This document shows, piece after piece, positions 1 through 8,161 of a stretch of 64,000 bases of DNA. Location: positions 124,001 through 188,000 of the forward strand of contig CAVVYM010000003.1 in NCBI GenBank assembly GCA_963752505.1, in the 5' to 3' direction. The position numbers and the translations under genes were made by a program. Numbering within the stretch: the stretch's first letter is position 1; every line of letters begins with the position of its first letter. The DNA comes from JACJWR01 sp963752505. Its GTDB lineage: Bacteria; Actinomycetota; Actinomycetes; S36-B12; UBA10799. The notes under the pieces are model-generated. The model worked only from the letters and a program-made list of their open reading frames with translations, had not been told where the DNA came from and did not search any database.

Positions 1-569
1 CAGCGGGTCAACCGGTGGTGGTGATCGCCCCGGTGGTCTCGCCGATGAGCAAGGACACCGAATGTGTTGACGGGCCGATGGGCAACTGGCAGACCTATCT
101 CTCGGTGGACGTGCCGGCCTGGGCGGGGCAGTACCCGCGGCTGCGCACCGGCAGTCAGGACACCGCCATCGGCGGATTCTCCATGGGCGGCACCTGCGCA
201 CAGGTGACTGCCCTGCGCCTCCCGGATCAGTTCTCGAGCGCAGGAAATCTATCGGGCTTCACCAAGGCGTCGAATGAGGCCGGCGATGCTGCACTATTCG
301 GCAGCGGTTCGCCCGCCGCCTACGATTCGAGCGCGATCATCGCCAACGACCCGGCGGCAAAATCGGTGGCGCTGTGGCTCGGAGTCGGAGCCGATGATGA
401 TCCGGAGTTGGTCGCGGACATGAGTAGTTTCGCCAAGGCAGCACAGGCAGATGGCATGACGGTGGAGTACACGACCTATGCCGGCGGACATACCTTCGAC
501 GTCTGGCGGTTGGCAATCGCCGATTGGATCAAATGGACAGCGCAGCGCTTCTACTCGGCGGGGAACTAG
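1..569 (+). CDS. Putative esterase, alpha/beta hydrolase (5' partial)
   Basis: The gene enters from the left edge (reading frame from base 3) and stops at 569. The visible 188 residues hold a nucleophile elbow GGFSMGG, an acidic residue in the GVGADDDPE segment and a late histidine in AGGHTF, which together give a Ser-Asp-His triad. The layout resembles the putative esterase/antigen-85-like family, whose members are usually secreted acyl hydrolases or acyltransferases. The signal peptide, if there is one, lies outside the window, so localisation and substrate cannot be stated. It converges on the DUF3073 gene with an 18-bp gap. Confidence 0.7.
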   Translation, partial: AGQPVVVIAPVVSPMSKDTECVDGPMGNWQTYLSVDVPAWAGQYPRLRTGSQDTAIGGFSMGGTCAQVTALRLPDQFSSAGNLSGFTKASNEAGDAALFGSGSPAAYDSSAIIANDPAAKSVALWLGVGADDDPELVADMSSFAKAAQADGMTVEYTTYAGGHTFDVWRLAIADWIKWTAQRFYSAGN

Positions 570-587
570 CCCCGCCCCAGGCGATTG

Positions 588-839
588 CTACCGCGGCGGT
601 GAAACGCTGTCGGCGTCGTCCTCGTCGTCGGACTCTTCCTTGTCGTCGTACACGTCGGCGTACGGGTCCTCATACTCCTCGTGCTCGAAGTCGTCGTCTT
701 CGCGGGTGGTTCCGTGGTGCTGCTCACCGCCGGCACTCGACAACTCCTCACGCAGGGCATCAAGGTCCATCGACGGTGTGGAGTACTTCAACCGCCGTGC
801 GACTTTGGTCTGCTTCGCCTTCGCTCGGCCGCGCCCCAT
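588..839 (-). CDS. DUF3073 family small protein
   Basis: This 83-residue protein begins MGRGRAKAKQTKVARRLKY, the hallmark of the actinobacterial DUF3073 family, and ends in a very acidic tail rich in Asp and Glu. The basic N-terminus and acidic C-terminus suggest a small nucleic-acid-associated or regulatory protein, but no function is established for the family. The ATG at 839 was chosen over a longer frame because the family motif starts exactly there and a GAGGGGG ribosome site lies 5 nt upstream. In many actinobacteria this gene lies beside purM and bldC, as it does here. Confidence 0.85.
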   Translation of the reverse strand: MGRGRAKAKQTKVARRLKYSTPSMDLDALREELSSAGGEQHHGTTREDDDFEHEEYEDPYADVYDDKEESDDEDDADSVSPPR

Positions 840-1052
840 GGCTCGACCCCCTCGTAGGTGATGGACTAGGCAACGTGGCACGAGCCTACCTGTTCGTTTG
901 CGATGACGACACACGGGTCAGGCACTTATCTGCCATTGGGTTGCGGGGTCCTCGACTGGCTGGGAGACTGCTGAACAAGCCGACGGGGAAGCGACTCCAG
1001 TCGCCGTGGGCCCATTCCGCGCCGCGCATCGAAGTGGCCGACAGGAGGTGTC

Positions 1053-1301
1053 ATGAGTACGGAAGCAGTTCCCTCCGCCACCGACGCCGACCTGCCGGCG
1101 GAGTCCGATGACTTGGGCCCGCTGCTCACCCCCGGCGAGGTCGCGAAGCTGTTCCACGTCAACCCTCGCACCGTGACTCGCTGGGCACGGTCGGGCAAGA
1201 TCACGAGTGTGCGAACCCTCGGTGGGCATCGACGCTACTTGCAGCGCGAGATCGAGTCGCTGTTGCACCCCGGCGGGCAGCACCCTACGAGTACGAGTTG
1301 A
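1053..1301 (+). CDS. bldC: BldC-like MerR-type DNA-binding protein
   Basis: An 82-residue protein consisting almost entirely of one winged-helix DNA-binding domain: LLTPGEVAKLFHVNPRTVT is the helix-turn-helix and RTLGGHRRYL the wing. This is the size and sequence pattern of BldC, a developmental regulator of streptomycetes that occurs throughout actinobacteria. A strong AGGAGGT ribosome site lies just before the ATG. The 3' end overlaps the convergent purM by 17 bp, and bldC next to purM is the usual actinobacterial arrangement. It has no effector domain. Confidence 0.88.
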   Translation: MSTEAVPSATDADLPAESDDLGPLLTPGEVAKLFHVNPRTVTRWARSGKITSVRTLGGHRRYLQREIESLLHPGGQHPTSTS

Positions 1302-2376
1302 ATAACCGGGCCGCTCCGCCGCTACCGCCCTTGGCCTGAGCGTCGCCGGTCTCGCCGGACTCCCGTCGGCGCACCGTTCCAATAACCGCGGCCGCGACGC
1401 CATTCTCGGCCAGCAGGGTCACGGCCCGGTCGGCGGCCGGCGCGGCGACAACTGCCACCATCCCCAACCCCATGTTGAACGTCAGTTCAAGGTCCGCCAC
1501 CGAGAGATCACCCACCTCGCCCAGCAATCCGAACACGGCCGGCGGCGTCCACCTTGAACGGTCCACCTCGGCGATTCGATCGGCAGGGAGCACCCGAGCC
1601 AGGTTCGCGGCGATACCGCCGCCGGTGATGTGGCTCAGGGCGTGCAGTTCGTGGCCGAGTTCCGCGTGCAGGGCGAGACAGACCTTGGCGTAGATGCGCG
1701 TCGGCTCCAGCAGTTCCTCGCCGAGCGTCCGTCCGAGTTCATCGATGTGGCGATCCAGGCGCCAGTTGGCATCGGCGAGAAACACCTTCCTCGCCAGTGA
1801 GTATCCGTTGGAGTGCAGGCCCGATGAAGCCATGGATACCAGGACGTCCCCAGCGGCCACCCGTTCCGGGCCCAGCACCTCGGCAGCTTCCACCACACCG
1901 GTGCCGGCTCCGGCCACGTCGTATTCCTGCGGTCCGAGCAGGCCGGGATGCTCGGCGGTCTCGCCCCCGAGCAGCGCGCAGCCGGCGAGTTGGCAGCCTT
2001 CGGCGATGCCCCGGACGATGTCGGCGATTCGTTCCGGAACCACCGATCCACAGGCGATGTAGTCGGTCATGAAGAGCGGCTCGGCGCCGCAGACGACGAG
2101 ATCGTCGACGACCATCGCCACCAGGTCGTGGCCGATGGTGTGATGCACGTCCATCGCCTGCGCGATGGCCACCTTGGTGCCGACCCCGTCCGTTGCGGTG
2201 GCGAGCAGCGGCTGGTCGTAGCCGTGCAGCAGTGAGGCATCAAACAGGCCGGAGAAGCCACCGAATCCGCCCACCACCTCCGGGCGCATCGTGCGTGTGA
2301 CGGACGCGCGCATGAGGTCGACCGCGCGTTCGCCCGCCGTGGTGTCCACCCCAGCGGCGGCGTAGGCGTCACTCAT
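1285..2376 (-). CDS. purM: Phosphoribosylformylglycinamidine cyclo-ligase (AIR synthetase)
   Basis: PurM closes the imidazole ring, turning FGAM and ATP into aminoimidazole ribonucleotide, step 5 of purine synthesis in the cytoplasm. The 363-residue length is normal. The ATP-binding stretch DGVGTKVAIAQ, the GHDLVAMVVDDL motif and the C-terminal AIRS segment TGGGIAANLARVLP are all present. It starts 12 nt after the purF stop, so purF and purM form an operon. The last 17 bases overlap convergent bldC. Confidence 0.97.
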   Translation of the reverse strand: MSDAYAAAGVDTTAGERAVDLMRASVTRTMRPEVVGGFGGFSGLFDASLLHGYDQPLLATATDGVGTKVAIAQAMDVHHTIGHDLVAMVVDDLVVCGAEPLFMTDYIACGSVVPERIADIVRGIAEGCQLAGCALLGGETAEHPGLLGPQEYDVAGAGTGVVEAAEVLGPERVAAGDVLVSMASSGLHSNGYSLARKVFLADANWRLDRHIDELGRTLGEELLEPTRIYAKVCLALHAELGHELHALSHITGGGIAANLARVLPADRIAEVDRSRWTPPAVFGLLGEVGDLSVADLELTFNMGLGMVAVVAAPAADRAVTLLAENGVAAAVIGTVRRRESGETGDAQAKGGSGGAARLFNSYS

Positions 2377-2388
2377 CGTCCGGATCCG

Positions 2389-3915
2389 TCAAGGAAGGTC
2401 CAAGGCGGTGAGACCGGCTGCGCCCGAAGGCACCCCGAGCGACGGTTGGGACGCCTCGAGCAGGTACTTGTCGCGGTGTTCGAGGGAGGGCAGCCCGATG
2501 GGGTAGGTGCCGTCGAAGCAGGCTCGGCACAGGTCGTCCTTGGCCACCCTGGTCGCTTCGATCAGACCGTCGAGTGAGATGTAGCCAAGTGAGTCGGCGC
2601 CGATGGAATCGCGGATCTCCTCGGTGGACATCCCGTTCGCGATCAGTTCGGCGCGGCTGGCGAAGTCGATGCCGTAGAAGCAGGGCCATTGCACCGGGGG
2701 CGATGAGATACGCACGTGCACCTCGGTTGCGCCCGCCTCACGCAGCATCTTGACGATTGCCCGCTGGGTGTTGCCGCGCACGATCGAGTCGTCCACCACC
2801 ACGAGGCGCTTGCCGCGGATCACTTCGCGCAGCGGGTTGAGCTTGAGGCGGATGCCGAGTTGGCGCAGTGTCTGGGAGGGAGAGATGAACGTTCGACCGA
2901 CGTAGGCGTTCTTCACCAGCCCTTGGGCAAAGGGAATACCCGCGCCTTGGGCATAGCCGACGGCGCCGGGGGTGCCGCTGTCGGGCACCGGTATGACGAT
3001 GTCGGCCTCCGCGGGATGCTCGACAGCGAGTTTGCGTCCCACCCCGACCCGCACCGCGTGCACGCTCTGCCCGGTGAGCATCGAGTCGGGCCGGGCCAGG
3101 TAGACGTACTCGAAGAGGCAGTGCTTAGGTTCGGCATTGGCAAAGATCGTGGAACGGACGCCGTCGGCATCGATGGCCACGAGTTCCCCGGGCTCGATGT
3201 CGCGCACGAAAGTGGCGCCGACGATGTCGAGCGCCGCAGTCTCGCTGGCCACCACCCAGCCGCTGGCCAGCCGACCCAACACCAACGGGCGTATGCCCTG
3301 CGGATCACGGGCGGCATAGAGCGTGGATTCGTCCATGAACACCAGCGAGAAGGCGCCGGCGACGCGGCGCAGTTCCGCACCCGCGGACTGCTCGAGACTC
3401 TGCTGCGGATGAGCGGCGAGAATCGCGGTGAGCAACTCGGTGTCGCTGGTGGCCACCTCGAGGTCGCCGAGGGGGAGTTCGGCGCCGGTGGACCTGAGTT
3501 CGGCGACGATGTCGGCGAGTTCGATGGTATTCGTGAGGTTTCCGTTGTGGGCCAGGGCGAGGTGCCCGGTAGCCGTGGCCCGGAAAGTGGGCTGGGCGTT
3601 CGCCCAGGTGCTGGATCCGGTGGTGGAGTAGCGAGAGTGGCCCACTGCGACGTAGCCGGGCATGGATTCCAGCGCGGACTCGTTGAACACCTGGCTCACC
3701 AGGCCCATGTCCTTGTAGACGAGGATGCGCGAGCCGTCGGACACGGCGATGCCAGCGGATTCCTGCCCACGGTGCTGCAACGCATACAGGCCGAAGTAGG
3801 TCAGTTTCGCGACTTCTTCCCCGGGAGCCCACACACCGAACACACCACATGCGTCCTGCGGACCCTTTTCGCCCGGTAGGAGATCGTGCGATAGTCGACC
3901 GTCGCCACGCGCCAC
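2389..3915 (-). CDS. purF: Amidophosphoribosyltransferase
   Basis: PurF makes 5-phosphoribosylamine from PRPP and glutamine, the committed purine step. A short propeptide precedes the DACGVFGVW segment, whose Cys becomes the N-terminal glutaminase nucleophile. Cysteines in HCLFEY, PCFYGID and CRACF fit the 4Fe-4S ligands of the B. subtilis-type enzyme. The PRPP loop VVVDDSIVRGNT is intact. I chose the GTG at 3915 (508 aa) over an upstream ATG at 3981: actinobacterial homologs start at the equivalent of RGDGRLSHDLLPGEKG, and a TACACT -10 element ends 6 nt before this GTG, as expected for a leaderless mRNA. Confidence 0.95.
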   Translation of the reverse strand: MARGDGRLSHDLLPGEKGPQDACGVFGVWAPGEEVAKLTYFGLYALQHRGQESAGIAVSDGSRILVYKDMGLVSQVFNESALESMPGYVAVGHSRYSTTGSSTWANAQPTFRATATGHLALAHNGNLTNTIELADIVAELRSTGAELPLGDLEVATSDTELLTAILAAHPQQSLEQSAGAELRRVAGAFSLVFMDESTLYAARDPQGIRPLVLGRLASGWVVASETAALDIVGATFVRDIEPGELVAIDADGVRSTIFANAEPKHCLFEYVYLARPDSMLTGQSVHAVRVGVGRKLAVEHPAEADIVIPVPDSGTPGAVGYAQGAGIPFAQGLVKNAYVGRTFISPSQTLRQLGIRLKLNPLREVIRGKRLVVVDDSIVRGNTQRAIVKMLREAGATEVHVRISSPPVQWPCFYGIDFASRAELIANGMSTEEIRDSIGADSLGYISLDGLIEATRVAKDDLCRACFDGTYPIGLPSLEHRDKYLLEASQPSLGVPSGAAGLTALDLP

Positions 3916-3921
3916 TCGGCC

Positions 3922-3950
3922 AGTGTACGCACCGCCGCTACGCGTTGACA
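3922..3950 (-). promoter_or_regulatory. purF promoter, leaderless layout
   Basis: On the minus strand a TACACT -10 hexamer (3927-3922) is followed by 6 nt and then the GTG of purF. A weak -35 candidate TGTCAA lies 17 nt upstream. Transcription would start at or beside the start codon, which is why the 3915 start was preferred. Confidence 0.55.
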
Positions 3951-3996
3951 GGTGAGTGGTGGTCGTCACGTGGGCAAACACACGTCGACCGGGGAG

Positions 3997-5007
3997 TTAC
4001 ACGCCGATGATGCCGAGTTCGACCTCGTCGCCCGGTGCTGGGGTGTCGGCCCCGGCGAGCATGCGCGACTTGACCCGCGAGCCGTTGTCGAGCGCGATGT
4101 CGAGTAGCACGTCATGGCCGTGATACGCCAGTTCCGCCACCATCGCGGCGGCGCCCGGCCGGCTGCGGGCATGGATGTGTTCGGGTCGAAGCATGGCGAC
4201 GCCGGCTTTGGCGTCGAAGGGCACCCCGGGAGGGAGTTCGCCCAGCACACAGGCCAGCGTGCCAGCTGTTGTGCGGTCAGCAGGCAGCAGATTGCAGTCG
4301 CCCAGGAATACCGCGAGCTCCTGATCGGCCGGGTTCTCGTAGATGCTGCGCGGTGCCGCGACCTGCACGATTGTGCCGTCGCGCAGCACCGCCACCTCGT
4401 CGGCCGCAGACAACGCCTCGTCCTGGTCGTGGGTGACCAGCACGGCGGTGGCATCGCAGGCCTTGAGCGCATCGATGACTTCGGAGCGCACGGTTGCCCG
4501 CAGCGACACGTCGAGGGCCGAGAACGGTTCGTCGAGGAGCACCACGTCCGGCGCTGGTGCCAACGCGCGGGCCAGGGCTACTCGCTGCTGCATTCCGCCA
4601 GAGAGCTCATGCGGTCGGGCTCGGCCCATGCCTGGCATCCCGATGAGGTCCAGGAGTTCCGCTACCCGAGCAGCGCGCCCCCGGCGTGGCAGCCCGAACG
4701 CGATGTTTCCCGCCACGTCGAGGTGGGGGAACAGTGCCCCCTCCTGCGGCACGATGCCCACCTTGCGCCGCTCGGGTGGCACCCAGGTGCGTCCGTCGGC
4801 CACCGGGCGACCCGCTACCAGCACCTCGCCTGCGGTGGGCCGCAGAAAACCCGCCACCACGCGAAGCAGCGTCGACTTGCCGCAGCCGCTGGCACCCAGG
4901 ACCGCCGTGAGGGTGCCAGCGGGCACGGTCAGGTTCACCCCGTGGAGCACCTCCACCCCGTCGTATCCGGCGTGCACGTTGCGCAGTTGAACACCTGAGG
5001 TCGTCAC
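3997..5007 (-). CDS. ABC transporter ATPase, iron(III) type (FbpC-like)
   Basis: The 336-residue ATPase of a three-gene importer. The Walker A motif is GASGCGKST, the signature LSGGMQQRVALARALAPAP and Walker B VVLLDEPFSALD, followed by the switch histidine in VTHDQDEAL. The C-terminal ~100 residues form a TOBE-like regulatory domain (MLRPEHIH). The GTG start at 5007 overlaps the permease stop as GTGA, which points to translational coupling. An upstream extension of the open frame lies inside the permease gene and was discarded. The iron box before the first gene argues for ferric iron, but thiamine- or putrescine-type ATPases look alike. Confidence 0.9.
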   Translation of the reverse strand: MTTSGVQLRNVHAGYDGVEVLHGVNLTVPAGTLTAVLGASGCGKSTLLRVVAGFLRPTAGEVLVAGRPVADGRTWVPPERRKVGIVPQEGALFPHLDVAGNIAFGLPRRGRAARVAELLDLIGMPGMGRARPHELSGGMQQRVALARALAPAPDVVLLDEPFSALDVSLRATVRSEVIDALKACDATAVLVTHDQDEALSAADEVAVLRDGTIVQVAAPRSIYENPADQELAVFLGDCNLLPADRTTAGTLACVLGELPPGVPFDAKAGVAMLRPEHIHARSRPGAAAMVAELAYHGHDVLLDIALDNGSRVKSRMLAGADTPAPGDEVELGIIGV

Positions 5008-6596
5008 CGTGCCTCCAATTCCACGGCCACGCGGGCTGCCTCCGGTTCGTGTGCGGCGTCGCGGCCCGCCAGGGGACTTCCGGGACCGGACACGACTCGC
5101 GAGAGCCAGAATGCCGGGATCGACGCCAGCAACAGAAGGGTCGCCGCGTAGGGGGCGGCGCCGGCGTAGTTGGCCACTTCGGTATTGCGCCAGATCTGCG
5201 TGGCCAGGGTCTCCATTCCGGTCGGTCGCAGCATCAAGGTGGCGGGCAGTTCCTTCATCGCAGTGAGCATGGCAAGGACACCCCCGGCAAGAACTCCGGT
5301 CCAGATCAACGGCACGGTGACCCGGGCGAACGTGGCAACCGGGCCGAGTCCCAAGCTGCGGCCCTGCTGCTCGAGTGCAGGAGGTACGGCGGCCATCGAC
5401 GTTCGCACGCTGCCCAAGGCCTTGGGCAGGAACAGGACGCCGTACGCGAAACCAACCACGACAACAGTCTGATACACGGCCGGTACGACCGCCAAGGTGA
5501 AGAAGACCAATGAGAGCCCCACCACAACGCCGGGGAGCACGTGGCTTACGAAGGCGCCGGTCTCGGTGGCCCGCGTGGCCGCGCCGCGGTAGCGCGCGGC
5601 GAGGATGCCGACGGGTAGTGCGAGCACCACGGCAATGACCGCGCCGATCGCCGAGACGCTGATGGTGGCGGTCGCCGCCGACACCAGGTTGGGCACGTCG
5701 ATGCTGTTGGACGAGGCCGATGCGAGCAGCATGCGCGCCAAGGAGTAGGTGGGCACTCCCAACGCCACGAAGGTGAGGCCTCCGAGGCCTGCGAGAGCAG
5801 GAATCCGCCATCGCCCCAGTGGTACCGGCGAGCCCTCCCGGGCCGATCCCGCGCCGGTCCGCCACCGCTGGGCGGAGCCGCGGGAGGCCTGCTCGCCGAG
5901 CACGAAGATGAGCGCGAGCACGACGAGCAGCAGGGCGAGCACGGCGGCGCTCGTGCGGTCGAAGCTGGCTCGGTAGGAGGCGTAGATGGCGCGGGTGAAG
6001 GCGTCATAGCGCATGATGGCAACCGTGCCGAAATCACTGAGGGTGTAGATGGCCGCGAGCAGGGTGCCGGCCGCCGCCGCGGGCAACACCTGCGGAAGCC
6101 CGGCCCGCCGGAAGGCGCGCCAGGGACTCGCCCCGAGCGACCGAGCGACCTCCTCCGCGCCGGCATCCGATGCCCGAAACGCCGCGGCCACCGGCAGCAC
6201 GACGTAGGGGGTGCTCACCAACGTGAGTACGAGCCAGGCCCCGCCGAACCCGCTCATACCCGGGAAGAGGGCCAGCCAGGCATAGGCGGCCACGTAGGAG
6301 GGCACTGCCAACGGGAGAGCGAGCAGAACCAGCCACAGCCCCCGCATGGGAAGCGACGATCGTGCCACTAGCCAGGCGCTCGGAATCCCGATGACGACAC
6401 AACTCGCAGCCACGGCGATCGTCAGGGTCACGCTGTTGAAGGCCACCTGCCAGGTGCGCGGCCTGCTCAACACCGACCACACCGTCTCCCCACCCGCGTC
6501 GACCGTCCGGACGATGAGGTAGCCGAGGGGTATGAGTGCGATCGCCGCGCTGGCCGCTGCAACAAGCAGCAGCCAGCGCGGCGGTCGTCGACTCAT
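5004..6596 (-). CDS. ABC transporter permease, iron(III) type (FbpB-like)
   Basis: A 530-residue membrane protein with about 12 hydrophobic segments arranged as two fused BPD_transp_1 halves. This double-length permease is typical of FbpB/SfuB iron(III) importers. Each half has the EAA-type loop that contacts the ATPase (ASPWRAFRRAGLPQVLPAA in the first, LGPVATFARVTVPLIW in the second). It lies 23 nt after the substrate-binding lipoprotein gene and overlaps the ATPase start by 4 bp, so the three genes form one operon. Confidence 0.9.
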   Translation of the reverse strand: MSRRPPRWLLLVAAASAAIALIPLGYLIVRTVDAGGETVWSVLSRPRTWQVAFNSVTLTIAVAASCVVIGIPSAWLVARSSLPMRGLWLVLLALPLAVPSYVAAYAWLALFPGMSGFGGAWLVLTLVSTPYVVLPVAAAFRASDAGAEEVARSLGASPWRAFRRAGLPQVLPAAAAGTLLAAIYTLSDFGTVAIMRYDAFTRAIYASYRASFDRTSAAVLALLLVVLALIFVLGEQASRGSAQRWRTGAGSAREGSPVPLGRWRIPALAGLGGLTFVALGVPTYSLARMLLASASSNSIDVPNLVSAATATISVSAIGAVIAVVLALPVGILAARYRGAATRATETGAFVSHVLPGVVVGLSLVFFTLAVVPAVYQTVVVVGFAYGVLFLPKALGSVRTSMAAVPPALEQQGRSLGLGPVATFARVTVPLIWTGVLAGGVLAMLTAMKELPATLMLRPTGMETLATQIWRNTEVANYAGAAPYAATLLLLASIPAFWLSRVVSGPGSPLAGRDAAHEPEAARVAVELEAR

Positions 6597-6619
6597 GGTG
6601 TCACTTCTTTCGGGGGCGG

Positions 6620-7693
6620 CTAGATGAGGCCGACGTCCTGCAGCATCTGTTGGGTGGCCGGCAACTCCGAGAGTTTCTCAAGGGGCACCGGTGGGCCCTC
6701 CAGCGACTCCAGTGCGGGGAGGCCCTCCGCGGCGTCGACCCCCGCCACGAGGGGGTACTCGAAGGTTTCGGTCGCGAAGTACTGCTGGGCTGGGGTGCTC
6801 AACAGATAGGCCACGAAGGCATCGGCTTGAGCGCCCGTGCCGGATTCCAGGATTCCGACGCCGGAGACGTTGACCAGCGCACCCGGATCCTCCGGCCGGG
6901 AGAAGGAGATCTGGGCCCGCATCGCGTCCGCACCGACCTCGGCCGCCTTCTCGTACCAGTAGTAGTGGTTGATGAGTCCGAGCTGCACCTGGCCGCTGTT
7001 GACAGCGTCGAGGATGAGCCCGTTCTTCTCGTAGGTTTGCACGTTGTTCGCGACTAGGCCCGTGAGCCAGGCCTCGGTCTCGTCGTCACCGATGGTCAAG
7101 CGCATGGCAGTGACGAAGGATTGAAATGACGCATTGGTGGGGGCGATGGCCACTTGGCCGTTCCACTTGGGATCCACCAAGTCCAGCACGGAGGTCGGCA
7201 CGTCGGCCTCGGGCACCTGCTCGGAGTCGTAGGCGATCACGCGGGAACGGCCGGTGACGCCCACCCAGGTGCCATCCTCGCTGGAGTACTGCGGTGGCAC
7301 GAGAGCCAGGCTGTCCGCTGGAATCTGCGCCAGGAGGCTCTGCTGACTCACCGCACCCAGGGCACCGGCGTCTTGGGCGAGGAACACGTCTGCCGGCGAT
7401 CGATCGCCCTCCTCCACCAACTGCGCCGCGAGTTCGGCGCTGTCGCCGTAGCGCACCTCGGTTTCGATCCCGGTGTCGTCGCTGAACTGCTCCAACAACG
7501 GTCCGACCAGGCTCTCGCTGCGACCGGAGTACACGACCAGCGACTCCTCGGCCACGGCAGAAGTGGTTTCGCTGGCCGGTGACGATGTCGAGTCCCCGCT
7601 CGAGCAACTGGCGAGGGCGAGGGCGCCGATCAGTGCGCCGCTCACAGCGAGCAGCAGGGGACGGGGTGCGCGGCGACGGCGCGAGCGGATCAT
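6620..7693 (-). CDS. Iron(III)-binding lipoprotein of ABC importer (FbpA-like)
   Basis: A 357-residue extracytoplasmic solute-binding protein. The basic N-terminus and hydrophobic stretch end in the lipobox LASC, with Cys30 as lipidation site. The mature part begins with the family-typical SLVVYSGRSE, and the NHYYWYE segment carries the paired tyrosines that bind ferric iron in FbpA/FutA proteins. An AAAGGA ribosome site lies before the ATG. An IdeR/DtxR box lies 24-42 nt upstream, so repression by iron is expected. It is the first gene of the importer operon. Confidence 0.9.
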   Translation of the reverse strand: MIRSRRRRAPRPLLLAVSGALIGALALASCSSGDSTSSPASETTSAVAEESLVVYSGRSESLVGPLLEQFSDDTGIETEVRYGDSAELAAQLVEEGDRSPADVFLAQDAGALGAVSQQSLLAQIPADSLALVPPQYSSEDGTWVGVTGRSRVIAYDSEQVPEADVPTSVLDLVDPKWNGQVAIAPTNASFQSFVTAMRLTIGDDETEAWLTGLVANNVQTYEKNGLILDAVNSGQVQLGLINHYYWYEKAAEVGADAMRAQISFSRPEDPGALVNVSGVGILESGTGAQADAFVAYLLSTPAQQYFATETFEYPLVAGVDAAEGLPALESLEGPPVPLEKLSELPATQQMLQDVGLI

Positions 7694-7716
7694 TGGCTTC
7701 CTTTGCAGTGGATTAC

Positions 7717-7735
7717 TTAGGTAAGCCTAACCTAC
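7717..7735. promoter_or_regulatory. IdeR/DtxR iron box
   Basis: The 19-bp site TTAGGTAAGCCTAACCTAC matches the IdeR/DtxR consensus TWAGGTTAGSCTAACCTWA except at position 7 and the last base. It is a near-perfect palindrome centred on 7726 and lies just upstream of the iron importer on the minus strand. It also overlaps the last codons of the preceding sterol-carrier gene, so bound IdeR would sit at the operon junction and could start a separate iron-controlled transcript there. Confidence 0.85.
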
Positions 7736-8161
7736 ATCGTCATCGCCCTGCCGATGCTCTGGGGTGCCGGTCGCTGGGGTCGATTCGAACAGGGCGAGCG
7801 GAAAGAATTCGCCGAGATCGCTGCGCTCACCGGACGCTCGTACGGCGGCGCTGGACACTGCATCGCTCCAACTCGTCGTGCCGACGGCGAGCTCCACCAA
7901 CGTGCGGGCCCCCAGTTGCACCAATGCCGGCGGCGTGCCGCGTCGATGTCGGACGCCAGGCACCACCTGCACTGCGGCGTAGGGAGGCACTCGCACCTCC
8001 ACGCTGCGACCGGGCGCGATCCGGCCGAGCTCGGCGAGCACAGCCTTCACGGCTGCCTTTTCCACCTTCCGGGGCGGTGCCTCACCGGAGTTGTAGTAGG
8101 CGTGGCAGGCTGCGACGGCGTCGTGTGCCGCAGCAGCCTCCAGCGCCTTGCCCGCGGGCAT
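7727..8161 (-). CDS. Bacterial sterol carrier protein ortholog
   Basis: A 144-residue protein resembling the actinobacterial SCP ortholog family (SCP_3 type): an N-terminal helical segment, then the core PPYAAVQVVPGVRHRRGTPPALVQ and the SCP-like ending VELAVGTTSWSDAV. The family gene is often found near purF and purL in actinobacteria. The precise ligand is unknown. It follows the hydrolase gene with a 1-nt overlap (TGATG), and its stop codon lies inside the iron box of the next operon. Confidence 0.75.
   Translation of the reverse strand: MPAGKALEAAAAHDAVAACHAYYNSGEAPPRKVEKAAVKAVLAELGRIAPGRSVEVRVPPYAAVQVVPGVRHRRGTPPALVQLGARTLVELAVGTTSWSDAVSSAAVRASGERSDLGEFFPLALFESTPATGTPEHRQGDDDVG

Noticed and set aside
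3997..5865. 622-codon version of the iron ABC ATPase
   Set aside because: The extra N-terminal part lies inside the permease gene in another frame; the GTG at 5007 gives a normal-length ATPase.
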